Shown one piece after another: positions 53,303 through 63,900 of a stretch of DNA of 64,000 bases. The stretch comes from Motiliproteus sp. SC1-56. GTDB lineage: Bacteria > Pseudomonadota > Gammaproteobacteria > Pseudomonadales > Balneatricaceae. The notes under the pieces were generated by a model. The model was not told where the DNA came from, ran no database searches, and was given only the letters and a program-made list of their open reading frames with translations. Both the position numbers and the translations under genes were made by a program. The stretch's first letter is position 1. Each line of letters starts with the position of its first letter. The stretch covers positions 120,487-184,486 of the forward strand of contig NZ_JAEMGS010000010.1 in assembly GCF_017309075.1 (NCBI RefSeq), written 5' to 3'.

Positions 53303-55240
53303 TTACCGCCCCTCGGCAGAGAGCAGCCAAGCCTCGGGCGGAACGATGTAGCCCTGGTAGCCATCCACGGGCAGTGCGCGAAGCTGCTCCAGCTGCTGCG
53401 CGTCCTCGATACGGGTCAGGATCAGGTCGATCTCCTGAGTGCGGGCCATACCGGCCAGTGCCTTGTAGAAACCGGCGCTGTGACTGTCTTCATCCAGCAC
53501 CAGGCCCGAATCCAGTTTGAAGTAAGCCGGGCCCATGGCGGCCAGTTCCCGCAGGCGCTCGAAATGCAGGCCCAGGCGGTCAAAGCCGAAGCGCACGCCG
53601 CTGGCGCTGAGCATCGCGGTCAGGGCCTGCAGGGACTCGGGGTCACGAATCAGCGCCTCCTCCGGCAGATCGAAACTCAGGTAGCGCCGCGACTCACCGA
53701 GTGCCGCCAAGTACTCATGCAGCCAACTGCTGAAGGCCGCGTCCGCAATGGCGCTCTCCGACAGGTTGAGGGTGAGCGGCTGGCTCAGATTGGCGATAGG
53801 CGACGCCAGTGCCTGGAGCACGCAGCGGTCGAAGCGCCCGCCCAGGCCGAACTGATCCACGAAAGGCATGTACTGCCCGGCGTGGTAGCGCCTTCCTTCC
53901 CGCTCGATACCGGTAAAGACCTCCAGTGCTAGGAGCCGGTTGTCCGCCAGTGCCAACACCGGCTGGCGCTGGAAGAAAAAGGCTTTGTCGTCCATGGCGC
54001 TCAACGCCAGCTGCCGCCACTGATCCCGCCCCAGCACCGGCAGCTGCGGGTCGCCACACACCACCTGCACCCGCCGGTTTGGATCCTTTCGCGCCTGTTG
54101 CAGGGCCAGATCCACCTGGGAGAGCAGTTGACCGGCGCTGTCCCCGGGGCGACGCAACACCACGCCGCCGCTGCAGCGTACCTGCTGGTCGGCCCCGGAA
54201 AGGGCGAGGTTGCTTTGAATCTCCCCGACCACCTGGTTCACCATGGAGGCCACCTGTTCCGCGTCCAGACCGGGCAGGATCAGCGCCAGATCGGACTTAG
54301 AAAGACGGGCCAGGAGCGCGCCGGGATGACGCTCCAGGTGGCGCTGGATCACCTCGACCTGCTCCCGAATCAGACGGTCCCGGGCCTGGTAGCCCCCTTC
54401 GGCCTGCAGTTGCTGCAGCCCCTGGGTGCCGATCATGGCCAAGCCGCCGTCGCCGGGTTCGGCCAGCCACTGCTGCAGCTGCAGGTTGAAGAAGTGGCGG
54501 TTCGCCACCCCGGTGACGGGGTCCAGATGGGCCTCGCGACGCAACCGTTCGGCCTCCCGAGCCTGGGTCTCGAACAATGATTCCAGGCGTCGACTCATGG
54601 AGTTGAAGGCCTTGATCAACCCCTTGAGTTCACGGATACGCGGCTCCGGCAGGGGTTCACCGAACTGCTGATTCTCGATCGCCTGGGCCCGCTGCTGCAG
54701 CAGGCCCAAAGGCCGAAGCAGGTAACGCAGGCCATAGACCAGCGCCACCGCCACCAGAAAGAAGGCGGCAACGAACCAGCTCAACAGTCCCGAGACGAAC
54801 TGCCAGAGCTGTTGATAGGCGTAGCCCGGGTGCCCGGTCACCTGCAACGTGCCCAGCTGCAGCCAGCCGCTGGTCAGCACGTTGGCCTCGGTCACCGGCT
54901 CGAACAGTTCAAGGGCGGTGAACCATCCCGGCACCCCCACCACCGCCCGCTCGGTCTCGCGCTGCACGCGGGCGTTCTCTTTCGCCAGCTCGAGGGTTAT
55001 TTCCCGGTAGTAACCGCCGTCGAAAACCACGCTCACCACCGACTCGGCCGCTGCCTGGTCGCCCGTTTCCAGGTGCGGGAGCAGGGACAACCCAAGAGAG
55101 GTCACCGTGTTCTGCACATCGGTCTGCATCTGCCGGGCGAGGTAGTCGCGGGTGTGGGTAAACTGCAGCGACAATACCGCGACCAGCAGCAGCGTAAACA
55201 ACAGCAGGGTCATCAACACGATTTGGCGGTAAAGGGTCAT
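53303..55240 (-). CDS. lapD: LapD-like c-di-GMP receptor (degenerate GGDEF and EAL)
   Basis: The 645-residue inner-membrane protein has two spans (about 8-28 and 150-172) flanking a periplasmic output domain (PGWFTALELFEPVTEANVLT), then HAMP, GGDEF-like and EAL-like domains. The GGDEF loop reads SKSDL and the EAL motif reads EVF, so neither synthesis nor hydrolysis of c-di-GMP is expected. This is the hallmark of LapD, which binds c-di-GMP with its EAL domain and then holds the protease LapG in the periplasm. It is the last gene of the Lap operon, 10 bp after lapG. Confidence 0.88.
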   Translation of the reverse strand: MTLYRQIVLMTLLLFTLLLVAVLSLQFTHTRDYLARQMQTDVQNTVTSLGLSLLPHLETGDQAAAESVVSVVFDGGYYREITLELAKENARVQRETERAVVGVPGWFTALELFEPVTEANVLTSGWLQLGTLQVTGHPGYAYQQLWQFVSGLLSWFVAAFFLVAVALVYGLRYLLRPLGLLQQRAQAIENQQFGEPLPEPRIRELKGLIKAFNSMSRRLESLFETQAREAERLRREAHLDPVTGVANRHFFNLQLQQWLAEPGDGGLAMIGTQGLQQLQAEGGYQARDRLIREQVEVIQRHLERHPGALLARLSKSDLALILPGLDAEQVASMVNQVVGEIQSNLALSGADQQVRCSGGVVLRRPGDSAGQLLSQVDLALQQARKDPNRRVQVVCGDPQLPVLGRDQWRQLALSAMDDKAFFFQRQPVLALADNRLLALEVFTGIEREGRRYHAGQYMPFVDQFGLGGRFDRCVLQALASPIANLSQPLTLNLSESAIADAAFSSWLHEYLAALGESRRYLSFDLPEEALIRDPESLQALTAMLSASGVRFGFDRLGLHFERLRELAAMGPAYFKLDSGLVLDEDSHSAGFYKALAGMARTQEIDLILTRIEDAQQLEQLRALPVDGYQGYIVPPEAWLLSAEGR

Positions 55241-55250
55241 CTCTCTTTTC

Positions 55251-55946
55251 CTATTCCAGCGACAGCTCGGGGACGCGAAGGGACTGAATACGGTAGCGGC
55301 TTCTCAGGTCATTCCAGCGCTGCAGACGCGAGGCTTTTCCGGCCAGGACACCCCGTCCCCGCTCCTTGTTGAGCCAGAGGTTTTGACCGTTAAAGCTGTA
55401 GATGGGGACCAGGTCGCCACGCTCACTGGCCGGCAGGATTTCGCCTTCGAGATTATCCAGGATCACCGGCATGGCGTCGGGGGTGCGGTAGTAGGCAACC
55501 ACCATGTGGTGCTGATCAAGACGCGTGGCCTTGACGTAGGTAATACGCAACTTCTCCTGGTCAACCCCCAGGGCGAGCAAGGTAAGGTACTTGGCGATAC
55601 TGTAGTCTTCGCAGTCCCCTCCGTTGGCGCCGAGAAACTCCAGCGGCGTTGCCCAGTAGTCCGTCTCCCGCCACAGCTTGAGGTCATCGATAAAAATGAG
55701 CTGGTTGAAGAAGCGGTTCACCTGCTCGAGCTTTTCCGGCTCACTAAGCGCCGCACCTTCCTCCATTAGCCGGCGCCAACTGTTCACGCGCAGTCGGGCC
55801 CGCTCGCCGTATTTATCGGCAACGCGCTCCAGCACCTCGTCCCAAGGAAGCCCGTTCACCCCCACGGCGGCGCCCCAGATTGGCAGCGCCAGTGCCAGGG
55901 CCAGCAAACCGCGTCTCAGGAAGGGGCTTGTACGCCCTTTAACCAC
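55251..55946 (-). CDS. lapG: LapG-like periplasmic cysteine protease (transglutaminase-like)
   Basis: The 231-residue protein has a signal peptide and the bacterial transglutaminase-like catalytic triad: Cys in GANGGDCEDYSIAKY, His in QHHMVVAYY and Asp in VILDNLEGEI. LapG cuts the N-terminus of the adhesin to release it from the cell when c-di-GMP falls and LapD lets go. Its calcium-binding acidic residues appear kept (DCED). The gene sits between lapE and lapD; the start is GTG. Confidence 0.9.
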   Translation of the reverse strand: MVKGRTSPFLRRGLLALALALPIWGAAVGVNGLPWDEVLERVADKYGERARLRVNSWRRLMEEGAALSEPEKLEQVNRFFNQLIFIDDLKLWRETDYWATPLEFLGANGGDCEDYSIAKYLTLLALGVDQEKLRITYVKATRLDQHHMVVAYYRTPDAMPVILDNLEGEILPASERGDLVPIYSFNGQNLWLNKERGRGVLAGKASRLQRWNDLRSRYRIQSLRVPELSLE

Positions 55947-55996
55947 CTGCGGCCCGCCGTTGACCCCGGTTTTTTCTAACTACTGCACTCACGATC

Positions 55997-57310
55997 TCAG
56001 TTCATGGCAACCGGCCAGTCACTGGGCGCTTCGACACTAAGACTTTCAAGCAGGCTGCCGGTGGCGTTGAGCACCCGGTAGCGGGCCAGGACCAGGTCGG
56101 TGCGACCGCGAAGCAAGGCTTTCTCCGCCTCGAAGCGCTCGTTCTCCATGTCCAACAGGTCCATCAGGGTACGGCGCCCCAGCTCGAACTGCTTGGTGTA
56201 GGCCTCCAGGGTTGAAGCGCTCGCCTCTACATGGCGCTTGAGGTAGGGCTGTTGCTCATCGAGGAAACGGTGCGCGTTCCAGGCCAGTCCCAACCCTTCC
56301 TTCACCTGTCGTGCCGCGCGCTCCAGAACCTCGCGGGCCTCTTCCCGCTGGTGGACGGCGCGTGCTGTTTCGTGGGTGTCCTCAAAGCCCGAGAACAGGT
56401 TGTAGCGCAGTTTCAGCATCGCCCTGGCGTCGTTGTTGTGCCCCTTGATGCCGTCGAAGTCATCGCCCCAGCTGCTGTTCACCTCAAAGCTGAGCTGCGG
56501 GTAGTTGCGGCTTTTGAACACATCGATCTGCTCGGATGCCGCCTCCACGTCGAGACGCGCCGCCATCAGCGTCGGGTGCTGTTGCTGGGCCTGGGCCTCG
56601 GCATCGGCCAGGGATGCGGGCAGTGTCAGCTGGCCGTTCTCGGGCCGCTGCAGGTCGGTAGGCATCTCCCCGACCACCTGTTCGAAATTGCGCTGCGCGT
56701 CCGCCAGGTTGTTGGCCGCCGCGACCCGGTTGCTGTGGGCGCGTGCCAGGCGACCTTCGGCCTGGTCCAGCTCGGAGCTGGAGCCGATGCCCTGGTCGGT
56801 GCGCTGCTTGATCTGGCTGTGAATGCGCTCGTGGGCCTTCAGGTTTTCCTCGGCCAGCGCCAGCTCCTCGCTGGCCTGCAGCACGGCAAGGTAGACCTCG
56901 GCGGTGCGCAGCGCCAGGTCTTCGGCCTCGGCCTGAACCAGGTACCGATGGGCCTCGGCTTCAGCCGAGGCGCGGGCGACATCGCTCGGCGTGCGGAAAC
57001 CGTCGAACAGCATCTGCCGCAGGTTCAGCGACAGCTCCTGCCGGGTCAGCTCTTCGGGGTGATCGCCCCGGGCTCGCAGGCCGGGGGTGTCGGTCTCCTC
57101 CCAACCGTAGCCACCCTCCAGGTCGATCCGTGGTAAGTAACCACTTCGTGCGACCCCGATGGCATCCTCACGGGCGTGGTACTGATCCAGCACCGCGCCA
57201 ATCTCCGGATTTCCGTCGATGGTTTTAAACACCGCCGTTTCCAACGTCTGGGCCTGGCCCAGCAGCGGAAGGGCGCCAAGGATAAGCGTCGATAGAAGTT
57301 GTTTTTTCAC
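55997..57310 (-). CDS. lapE: TolC-family outer membrane protein of the adhesin secretion system (LapE)
   Basis: The 437-residue protein has a signal peptide (cleavage near GQA-QTLE) and two repeats of the TolC outer-membrane-efflux domain. These are long amphipathic helices, for example ALRTAEVYLAVLQASEELAL, with strands such as QLSFEVNSSWG between them. It forms the outer-membrane channel for the type I secretion of the adhesin. GAAGG lies 4 bases before the GTG start. Confidence 0.88.
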   Translation of the reverse strand: MKKQLLSTLILGALPLLGQAQTLETAVFKTIDGNPEIGAVLDQYHAREDAIGVARSGYLPRIDLEGGYGWEETDTPGLRARGDHPEELTRQELSLNLRQMLFDGFRTPSDVARASAEAEAHRYLVQAEAEDLALRTAEVYLAVLQASEELALAEENLKAHERIHSQIKQRTDQGIGSSSELDQAEGRLARAHSNRVAAANNLADAQRNFEQVVGEMPTDLQRPENGQLTLPASLADAEAQAQQQHPTLMAARLDVEAASEQIDVFKSRNYPQLSFEVNSSWGDDFDGIKGHNNDARAMLKLRYNLFSGFEDTHETARAVHQREEAREVLERAARQVKEGLGLAWNAHRFLDEQQPYLKRHVEASASTLEAYTKQFELGRRTLMDLLDMENERFEAEKALLRGRTDLVLARYRVLNATGSLLESLSVEAPSDWPVAMN

Positions 57311-57374
57311 GGTACCTTCTTATTTTTACAGAGTTAACTTTGAGCTCAAGGCCACTCGCATTTGCTCAGGGCCA

Positions 57375-58775
57375 CTAGCGTTCGGTCAGGGCCATGGTTT
57401 GCGCTCGCAAAATCGGCTTGAGCAGATAGTCGAGAATGGTTTTGCGTCCGGTCAGCACGTCCACGGTCGCGGTCATCCCGGGAATAATCGGCAGCTCACC
57501 GCCGTTTCCGTCCAGGGTATTGGTCTCGGTGCGCACCCGGATCAGGTAGTAGACATCACCCTTCTCGTCCTCGATGCTGTCTGCACTGATGTGTTCGAGG
57601 GTTCCGTTAAGGCCGCCGTAGGAGGCGAAATCGTAGGCGGTAAAACGCACCATGGTCTCAAGCCCCGGGCGCAAAAAGGCGATATCCTTGGGCAGAATCC
57701 GGGCCTCGATCATCAGGTGGTCTTCGGTCGGCACGATCTCCACCAAGTCCATTCCCGGCTGAATTACCCCGCCTACCGTGTTGACCGCCATGCGCTTAAC
57801 CGTGCCCCGTACCGGCGAGGCCACCGTGGTGCGTTTGACACGATCCTCGAGGCTCACCACCCCTTCACTCATCTGCGCCAGTTTGGCCTGGACCTCGTTG
57901 AGCTCACTCTGGGACTCGGAGCGGTGCTGCAGGGCTACATCCAGGCGCTTGTCGATATTTTCCAGCCGTGCGGCTTCCACCTTCGGCAGCATCAGCCGCG
58001 AGCTTTCCAGCTCCGACTTGAGCAGGTTCACCTCCCGCTCCAGTTTTATCAGCTCGACCCGCGGCACCACGCCCTCTTCAGCCAGGGGCCGGGTCATCTG
58101 CAACTCCTCGACCCCGAGGCGGTAATTCGTCGCCAGATAGCGGATCTTGGAAATCAGCTCCTTTTTCTCCTGGGCACGCTGGTCAATCTGGCGTTCAATG
58201 ATTTTCAGCTGGTTACTCAGGTTTCTCAGCCGCTCTTCCAACTGGGCGCGCTCCCGCTGCATCAGTGCCCGCAGTTCCGTCGAAGCGCCCTCATCCAGAG
58301 CCCCAAAATCAATCGCAACCGGCAGCACCTGGACCTGGGTCTGCCAGGCATCCGGGTCGACCGCGGTTGCATTCACCCGAATACTGGCCAGTTCTGCCTG
58401 CAGACGGGCGGCACTGGCCCGCATAAAGTTGGCTTCCTGGGCGTGTTCACGGTAATCGGAACGGAAACGGGTATCGTCGATCAACAGCAACGGCTGCCCC
58501 CGCTCCACCGGATCGCCTTCGCGAACCAGCACCTGCTTGAGGATGCCTCCCTCCAGGTTCTGCACTACCTGGATATGCTGTGATGGGATCACCCGGCCTT
58601 CGCCGCGGGTCACCTCATCGAGCTCGGCCACGGTGGCCCAGGCAAGTGCGCAGGCGGAAAACGCCACGATGGTCCACAGCAACAGCCGGGAACGCCGGGA
58701 GGGCTGCAACAGCAGGGTCGCGTCAGCACGATCGACGAACCCCTGCAGGAACTCCTCCCGGGTATACTGGCTCAC
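57375..58775 (-). CDS. lapC: HlyD-family membrane fusion protein (LapC)
   Basis: The 466-residue periplasmic adaptor has one membrane span (about 28-50), a long coiled coil (about 130-290) and a lipoyl/barrel region ending in the HlyD signature area (VRTETNTLDGNGGELPIIPG, then TATVDVLTGRKTILDYLL). It joins LapB to LapE. Its GTG start overlaps the lapB stop by 4 bp. Confidence 0.9.
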   Translation of the reverse strand: MSQYTREEFLQGFVDRADATLLLQPSRRSRLLLWTIVAFSACALAWATVAELDEVTRGEGRVIPSQHIQVVQNLEGGILKQVLVREGDPVERGQPLLLIDDTRFRSDYREHAQEANFMRASAARLQAELASIRVNATAVDPDAWQTQVQVLPVAIDFGALDEGASTELRALMQRERAQLEERLRNLSNQLKIIERQIDQRAQEKKELISKIRYLATNYRLGVEELQMTRPLAEEGVVPRVELIKLEREVNLLKSELESSRLMLPKVEAARLENIDKRLDVALQHRSESQSELNEVQAKLAQMSEGVVSLEDRVKRTTVASPVRGTVKRMAVNTVGGVIQPGMDLVEIVPTEDHLMIEARILPKDIAFLRPGLETMVRFTAYDFASYGGLNGTLEHISADSIEDEKGDVYYLIRVRTETNTLDGNGGELPIIPGMTATVDVLTGRKTILDYLLKPILRAQTMALTER

Positions 58776-60967
58776 AGCGTGGGCTCCCCGCCCTGTCGGG
58801 CGCCCCGCACCCGCCCCTCGGCCAACAGCGCAAGGACCTTCTCTTTGGGCCCGTCGGCCACCAGACGCCCCTGGTCTATCACCAGCAGGCGGTCAACCGC
58901 CTCCAACATGGATGTCTTATGGGTAGTCAGCAGCAAGGTCCGGTTGGGGCCCAGGGACTTCAGGCGCTCCAAAAGCGCCCGCTCTGCCCGGTTATCCAGC
59001 TGGCTGCTGGGCTCATCCAGCAGAAAAATCGGCGGGCGCAGCAACGCGGCCCGAGCCATGGCCACGGCCTGGCGTTGACCGCCGGAAAGAAAGCGGCCGC
59101 CTTCGCCGACCTGCCTCTCCAGCCCTTCGGGGTCAGTATTGGTAAAGTCACTGACACCGCCGAAATCGGCCGCCTTGACCAGACGCTCGTCACTGGAGTA
59201 CGGGGCCCCCAGCAGAATGTTGTCCCGAATGCTGCCGAAAAAGAGCTGGTTTTCCTGGGTAACCGAACCGATGTTACGACGCAGATCCGCCGGATGAATC
59301 TGCGCCAGGTTGATGCCATCGATACGGATGGCCCCGGCGCTGGGCTGGTACAGCCCAAGCAGCAGGCGATTGATGCTGCTCTTGCCGGCCCCGATGCGAC
59401 CGATAATGCCTACCTTTTCCCCGGCCCGAATGCGAAACGAGACCCCCCGCAGCGCGCTGCCTTCCTGGTGGGGGTAACGAAAATCCACCTGGTCAAATTC
59501 AATATCCCCGAACAGCTCAGGGCGGTTGACGTATTTGCGCTCCAGGCTCTGCTCCTCGGGCATCTTCATCACCTGGTCGATCAGGCCCATGGCCGCCTTG
59601 GCCTGGTTGTAACGGGTAGCCAGCAGCGACAGTTGCGCCATAGGGGTGATCGCCCGGCTTCCGAGCATCACCGCGGCGATGATGCCGCCCATGCTCAAGG
59701 CGCCCTCCGCCACCTGGTAGACACCCAGAACCACCGTGGCCACTGTCACCAGTTGCTGCAGGTAGCTCGATAGGCTGGCGACCGAGGTGGAAAGCCGTCG
59801 GCTCGCCATCTCCAGGCGTCCCATCTCGCTGACATTGCGCTCCCACTGCTCCTGAAACTGGCTCTGGGCCCCGGCGATACGCAGGGATTCCAAACCGCTC
59901 AACCCCTCCACCAGGGTGGCGTTCTTCTGCGCCGCATACTGCCCGCTTTCGACAATGGCGCGGGCCAGGGGCCGCTGCACATAAAAGCTGTAGGCCACCA
60001 TGACCAGCATGGCGACCAGCGGCACCAGCGCGAGGGGGCCGGCTACGATCCAGATCACCAACACCAGCAACAGGGCAAAAGGCAGGTCAATCAGACTGGA
60101 CAGGGTCGCCGAGGTGATAAATTCACGAACGCTCTCAAACGACTGCAGTTGGTTGGCGAAGGCTCCCACCGACGGAGGACGTGCCTCCATTCGAATGCCC
60201 ATCACCCGGCTGAATATTCGGGCCGAAAGCTTCAGGTCGAGCTTCTTGCCCACCAGATCGATAAAGTGGGCGCGCAGCTGACGCATGATGAAGTCGAAGG
60301 TGAAAACGATCAGAATGCCCGTGGCCAGCACCCACAGGGACTCAAAGGCCAGATTGGGAATCACCCGGTCGTAGACGTTCATCACGAACAGCGGGGAAGC
60401 CACGGCGAACAGGTTGATCAGGACCGAAGCCACCACCACGTCAAGGTACAGCAGGCGGTTCTCGCGCAATGTGCTCCAGAACCAGTGGTGACGCCGGGTG
60501 TCGATCACCTCCGGGCTGCGTTCGTCAAAACGGTACTTCTTCTTGACGTAAAACAGGTGCCCCGCGTAAAGCCCTTCCAAGGCGTCAAGGTCCAGCCAGG
60601 TTTCGCCGCCACCCGCCTCGGGTTGCAGAATACGGGCACGCCCCTGGTCCCGATCCAGCTCCAGCAGCACGCAGCAGCTGCGGTCATTCAACAGGAGCAG
60701 AGCAGGAAGCAGCAGCGTGGAGACGCTGGACAACGGCTGAGAGGCGAGCCGGGCCGCCAACCCCGCGCGCTCCGCCGAGCGCGGCACCAGATCGGGCGTC
60801 AGGCGGTTGTCCACCAAGGGGAGCCCCTCGGTGAGCGAATCCTCGGAACAGGGGTTGCCGTGGTGCTGACTGAGCAACACCAAGGCCTCCACCAACGGAT
60901 CATTGGGGTGATCGTCTTGCGGCTCAACCTGCCAGGCCGCTGTGGCGCTATGTTCCGACGACTGCAT
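58772..60967 (-). CDS. lapB: type I secretion ABC transporter of the adhesin (LapB)
   Basis: The 731-residue protein has an N-terminal C39-like domain (about 20-150) that lacks the catalytic Cys and binds the substrate. Membrane spans follow (about 170-440). The ATPase has Walker A GRIGAGKSS, signature LSGGQRQ and Walker B IFLLDEPSSQLD. It exports the RTX-type adhesin from the cytoplasm. It begins 28 bp after the adhesin stop, so secretion genes follow directly on the substrate gene. Confidence 0.9.
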   Translation of the reverse strand: MQSSEHSATAAWQVEPQDDHPNDPLVEALVLLSQHHGNPCSEDSLTEGLPLVDNRLTPDLVPRSAERAGLAARLASQPLSSVSTLLLPALLLLNDRSCCVLLELDRDQGRARILQPEAGGGETWLDLDALEGLYAGHLFYVKKKYRFDERSPEVIDTRRHHWFWSTLRENRLLYLDVVVASVLINLFAVASPLFVMNVYDRVIPNLAFESLWVLATGILIVFTFDFIMRQLRAHFIDLVGKKLDLKLSARIFSRVMGIRMEARPPSVGAFANQLQSFESVREFITSATLSSLIDLPFALLLVLVIWIVAGPLALVPLVAMLVMVAYSFYVQRPLARAIVESGQYAAQKNATLVEGLSGLESLRIAGAQSQFQEQWERNVSEMGRLEMASRRLSTSVASLSSYLQQLVTVATVVLGVYQVAEGALSMGGIIAAVMLGSRAITPMAQLSLLATRYNQAKAAMGLIDQVMKMPEEQSLERKYVNRPELFGDIEFDQVDFRYPHQEGSALRGVSFRIRAGEKVGIIGRIGAGKSSINRLLLGLYQPSAGAIRIDGINLAQIHPADLRRNIGSVTQENQLFFGSIRDNILLGAPYSSDERLVKAADFGGVSDFTNTDPEGLERQVGEGGRFLSGGQRQAVAMARAALLRPPIFLLDEPSSQLDNRAERALLERLKSLGPNRTLLLTTHKTSMLEAVDRLLVIDQGRLVADGPKEKVLALLAEGRVRGARQGGEPTL

Positions 60968-60995
60968 TCAGCGGTACTACCTTACCACTCCGGGA

Positions 60996-63900
60996 TTAGC
61001 TGTCGATGATCAACTTATTGGATTCAAGCAGCTTGTTGACGATGTCACTGTCAGTGGCAAGACCGTCAACGCCCAAATCCGCATATGAGGTATTCTGCAG
61101 CTCGATTCGTTGGGTAACCTCACCGCCGGCGCCAGCCGTACGAATATCAATTACCACACTCGAGCCATTCTCTTCGAAATCGAGGTACCCGTCCAGATTC
61201 GCCGCGCTCTCACCCTGCAAAAGATCTGACAGGTCAAGACGATCGTCACCGGTTCCGAAGTCGGTGACCTGGTCAACCGCGATATCGCCCGCGCTTCCCT
61301 CATCACCGGCACGCCAGAGGAACAGGTCGTCCCCGCTGCCACCGGTGAGGATATCGTCGCCGGCAAGGCCACTGACCTGGTCCATTCCCTCGGTGCCGGC
61401 TAGGGAGTCGCCGGCGTCAGACCCGCTGATTACGTTGCTGGGGTTAATCGTCAGCGTTGCCTCTGAGGTATCACCGTCAGCGTCTTCAAGGGTGTAGGTA
61501 AAGACATCACCATCGGTAATGGCCGGTGTGAACGACAGTTCCTCCACGGTAAATGCGTCGTTCGGACCACCATCGACGCCGAAAACCAAGTACGCAAAAG
61601 TGGCACCCGGCTCCATCGGATTGATAGTCACCCCGACCGGACTGTTGTTTGCGTCCTGGGCCGCAATCGAAGTGATGGCTACCTGCTGCCCTTCTGAATC
61701 GTAGGCGTAGATTTTGATGCCCTGGGTTTCAAGGTTTGCGTTACTCAGGTTTGCCAACACCACGGTGGCACTGTCCGCGGACGCTGGCAGTCCGATCGCA
61801 AGATATTCATGTGTCTCGATCTGGTATCCGGATTGGTTGCTGTCAGTGGGGATCACTCCCAACTCGTAGCCGTTTGCCTGCTTCTTGGAATACCAGGAAT
61901 GGGAGCCATCGTCGTTCGCTTTCTGAGTCAGCAGGTTACCAGCCGGGTCAAACTCACTCGATCCATTCGCCGTGGTACCACCAAAGGCGAACAGTTCAGC
62001 CCCTGCCCAGCCAGCTTCGGAGCCGGAGAAATGCGTGCTGAATGTGCTGGTATAGGTGTAGGAGCCATCCTGGTTAATAACCAAATCGCCGTAATCACCG
62101 TTGAGGGTCAGCGATGTCGCTTCACCAAAGACGTGCTTATCGCCCTTGAACGTCACACTGGTCAGCTGAGCCCCGTCCGCACCGCTTGCATCCGCCTGAT
62201 CCCCGGCAGCGCCACTGGCAAGTACATTGCCTGTGGTCTCGGCGGCCTCGCTGACGTCGGCATAACGCAGATCGTCATTGGCAACCGGTGTATCGTCTGT
62301 CACGGTGACGGCGAAATCGCCGCTCGCTTGCAACCCGTTCTCATCGGTGGCGGCCAGTGTGAACGCCAAGGCAAGGGCGTCATCATTGCCGGTGCCGACG
62401 TGGTCGAGCGGTGCCTTTAGAGTGAATTCATAGGCAGCGCTGTCACCGGAGACGGTGACCGTCAGCGTGTAGACCGGCTCCCCATTTGCCGTCCCGGTCA
62501 GGGTATTGGTTGTAGCATCCCAACTTTCAACGATTTCGATGCCGTTAGAGGTGTTGGCGTTGGCGGCACTGACCACCAGGCTGGCAACGGCCGCTGCACT
62601 GAACGCCAGGCTGAAGCTGCCTGACTGGTGAACCGACAGTGAGTTCTCGGAGTTGACCAGGTCATCCTCGTCAACGGCGCCGTCGGCGATGTTCAGGTCA
62701 CCATCGTAAACCGTGATCTCCACGTCACCATGCACAGTGGTCGTACCGTCGTAGACGCTGTAGCTAAAGCTGCCTACAGGATCCGTACCGTTGTAGTCCG
62801 CAGGCGCGTCGTATTGCAGCCCCTCAAGTTGAGCCGCGGTCAGCGTATCGCCGCTGCTGATCGCAGTCCCATCGGAAAGGGTTACGGTCCCCAGATCAGG
62901 CAGGCCGATAACCGTAATGATCAGGTCATCGCCGTCGGCATCGGTCGGCGCGTTCAGGCCCAGGCTGGTATCACTGCTGCCTTCCATCACCTCGACCTGG
63001 GTGCTGTGGGCCACTGGCAGGTCGTTGACCGCGGTCACGGTGACGCTGACCGTCGCGGTCTCGCCGTCGGCGTTGGTGTAGGTAAAGCTGTCATCACCAC
63101 TGAAGTCGGCGTTGGGGGTATAGGTGACGGTGCCGTCAGCGTTGATGCTGACAGAGCCGTTGGCACCCGGGGTGACGGAGCTCACCGGTGCCTTGGGTCC
63201 ATCAATGTCGCTGTCGTTGGCCAGCACGTCGATCTTGACGGGGGTGTCTTCATCGGTAACGGCGCTGTCGTCGGCCACCACGGTGGCATCATCCACCGCG
63301 TTGACGGTGACGCTGACCGTCGCGGTCTCGCCGTCGGCGTTGGTGTAGGTAAAGCTGTCATCACCACTGAAGTCGGCGTTGGGGGTATAGGTGACGGTGC
63401 CGTCAGCGTTGATGCTGACAGAGCCGTTGGCACCCGGGGTGACGGAGCTCACCGGTGCCTTGGGTCCATCAATGTCGCTGTCGTTGGCCAGCACGTCGAT
63501 CTTGACGGGGGTGTCTTCATCGGTAACGGCGCTGTCGTCGGCCACCACGGTGGACTCATCTAAATTAGTCTCGGTCAGTTGCACCGACACATCACTGGTC
63601 AGCGTGCCGTCGCTGACGGTGACGGTCAGGTCGTGGACGTTGGCCAGGGTCTCAAAATCGTTGGTCAGGGCATCAACCCCGTCGGCGGTAAGGCTGATCT
63701 CGCCGGCGTCGTTGATCTGGAAGTAGCCGGCGTCGTTGCCACCCGTGATGCTGTAGCTGAGGCTGTCGCCGTCCACGTCACTGGCGCTGACGGTGCCCAG
63801 CACCGCGCCCGCTTCCTGGTTCTCGGCGTAGCTGAAGCTGTAGCCCTCGCTCTCCGGGGGCAGGTCGAAGGTGGGCCCTTCGTTGACGTCGGTCTCGCTC

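Noticed and set aside
62730..63563. 277-codon plus-strand frame inside the adhesin repeats
   Set aside because: Low-complexity antisense of the repeats; it repeats exactly because the adhesin does.
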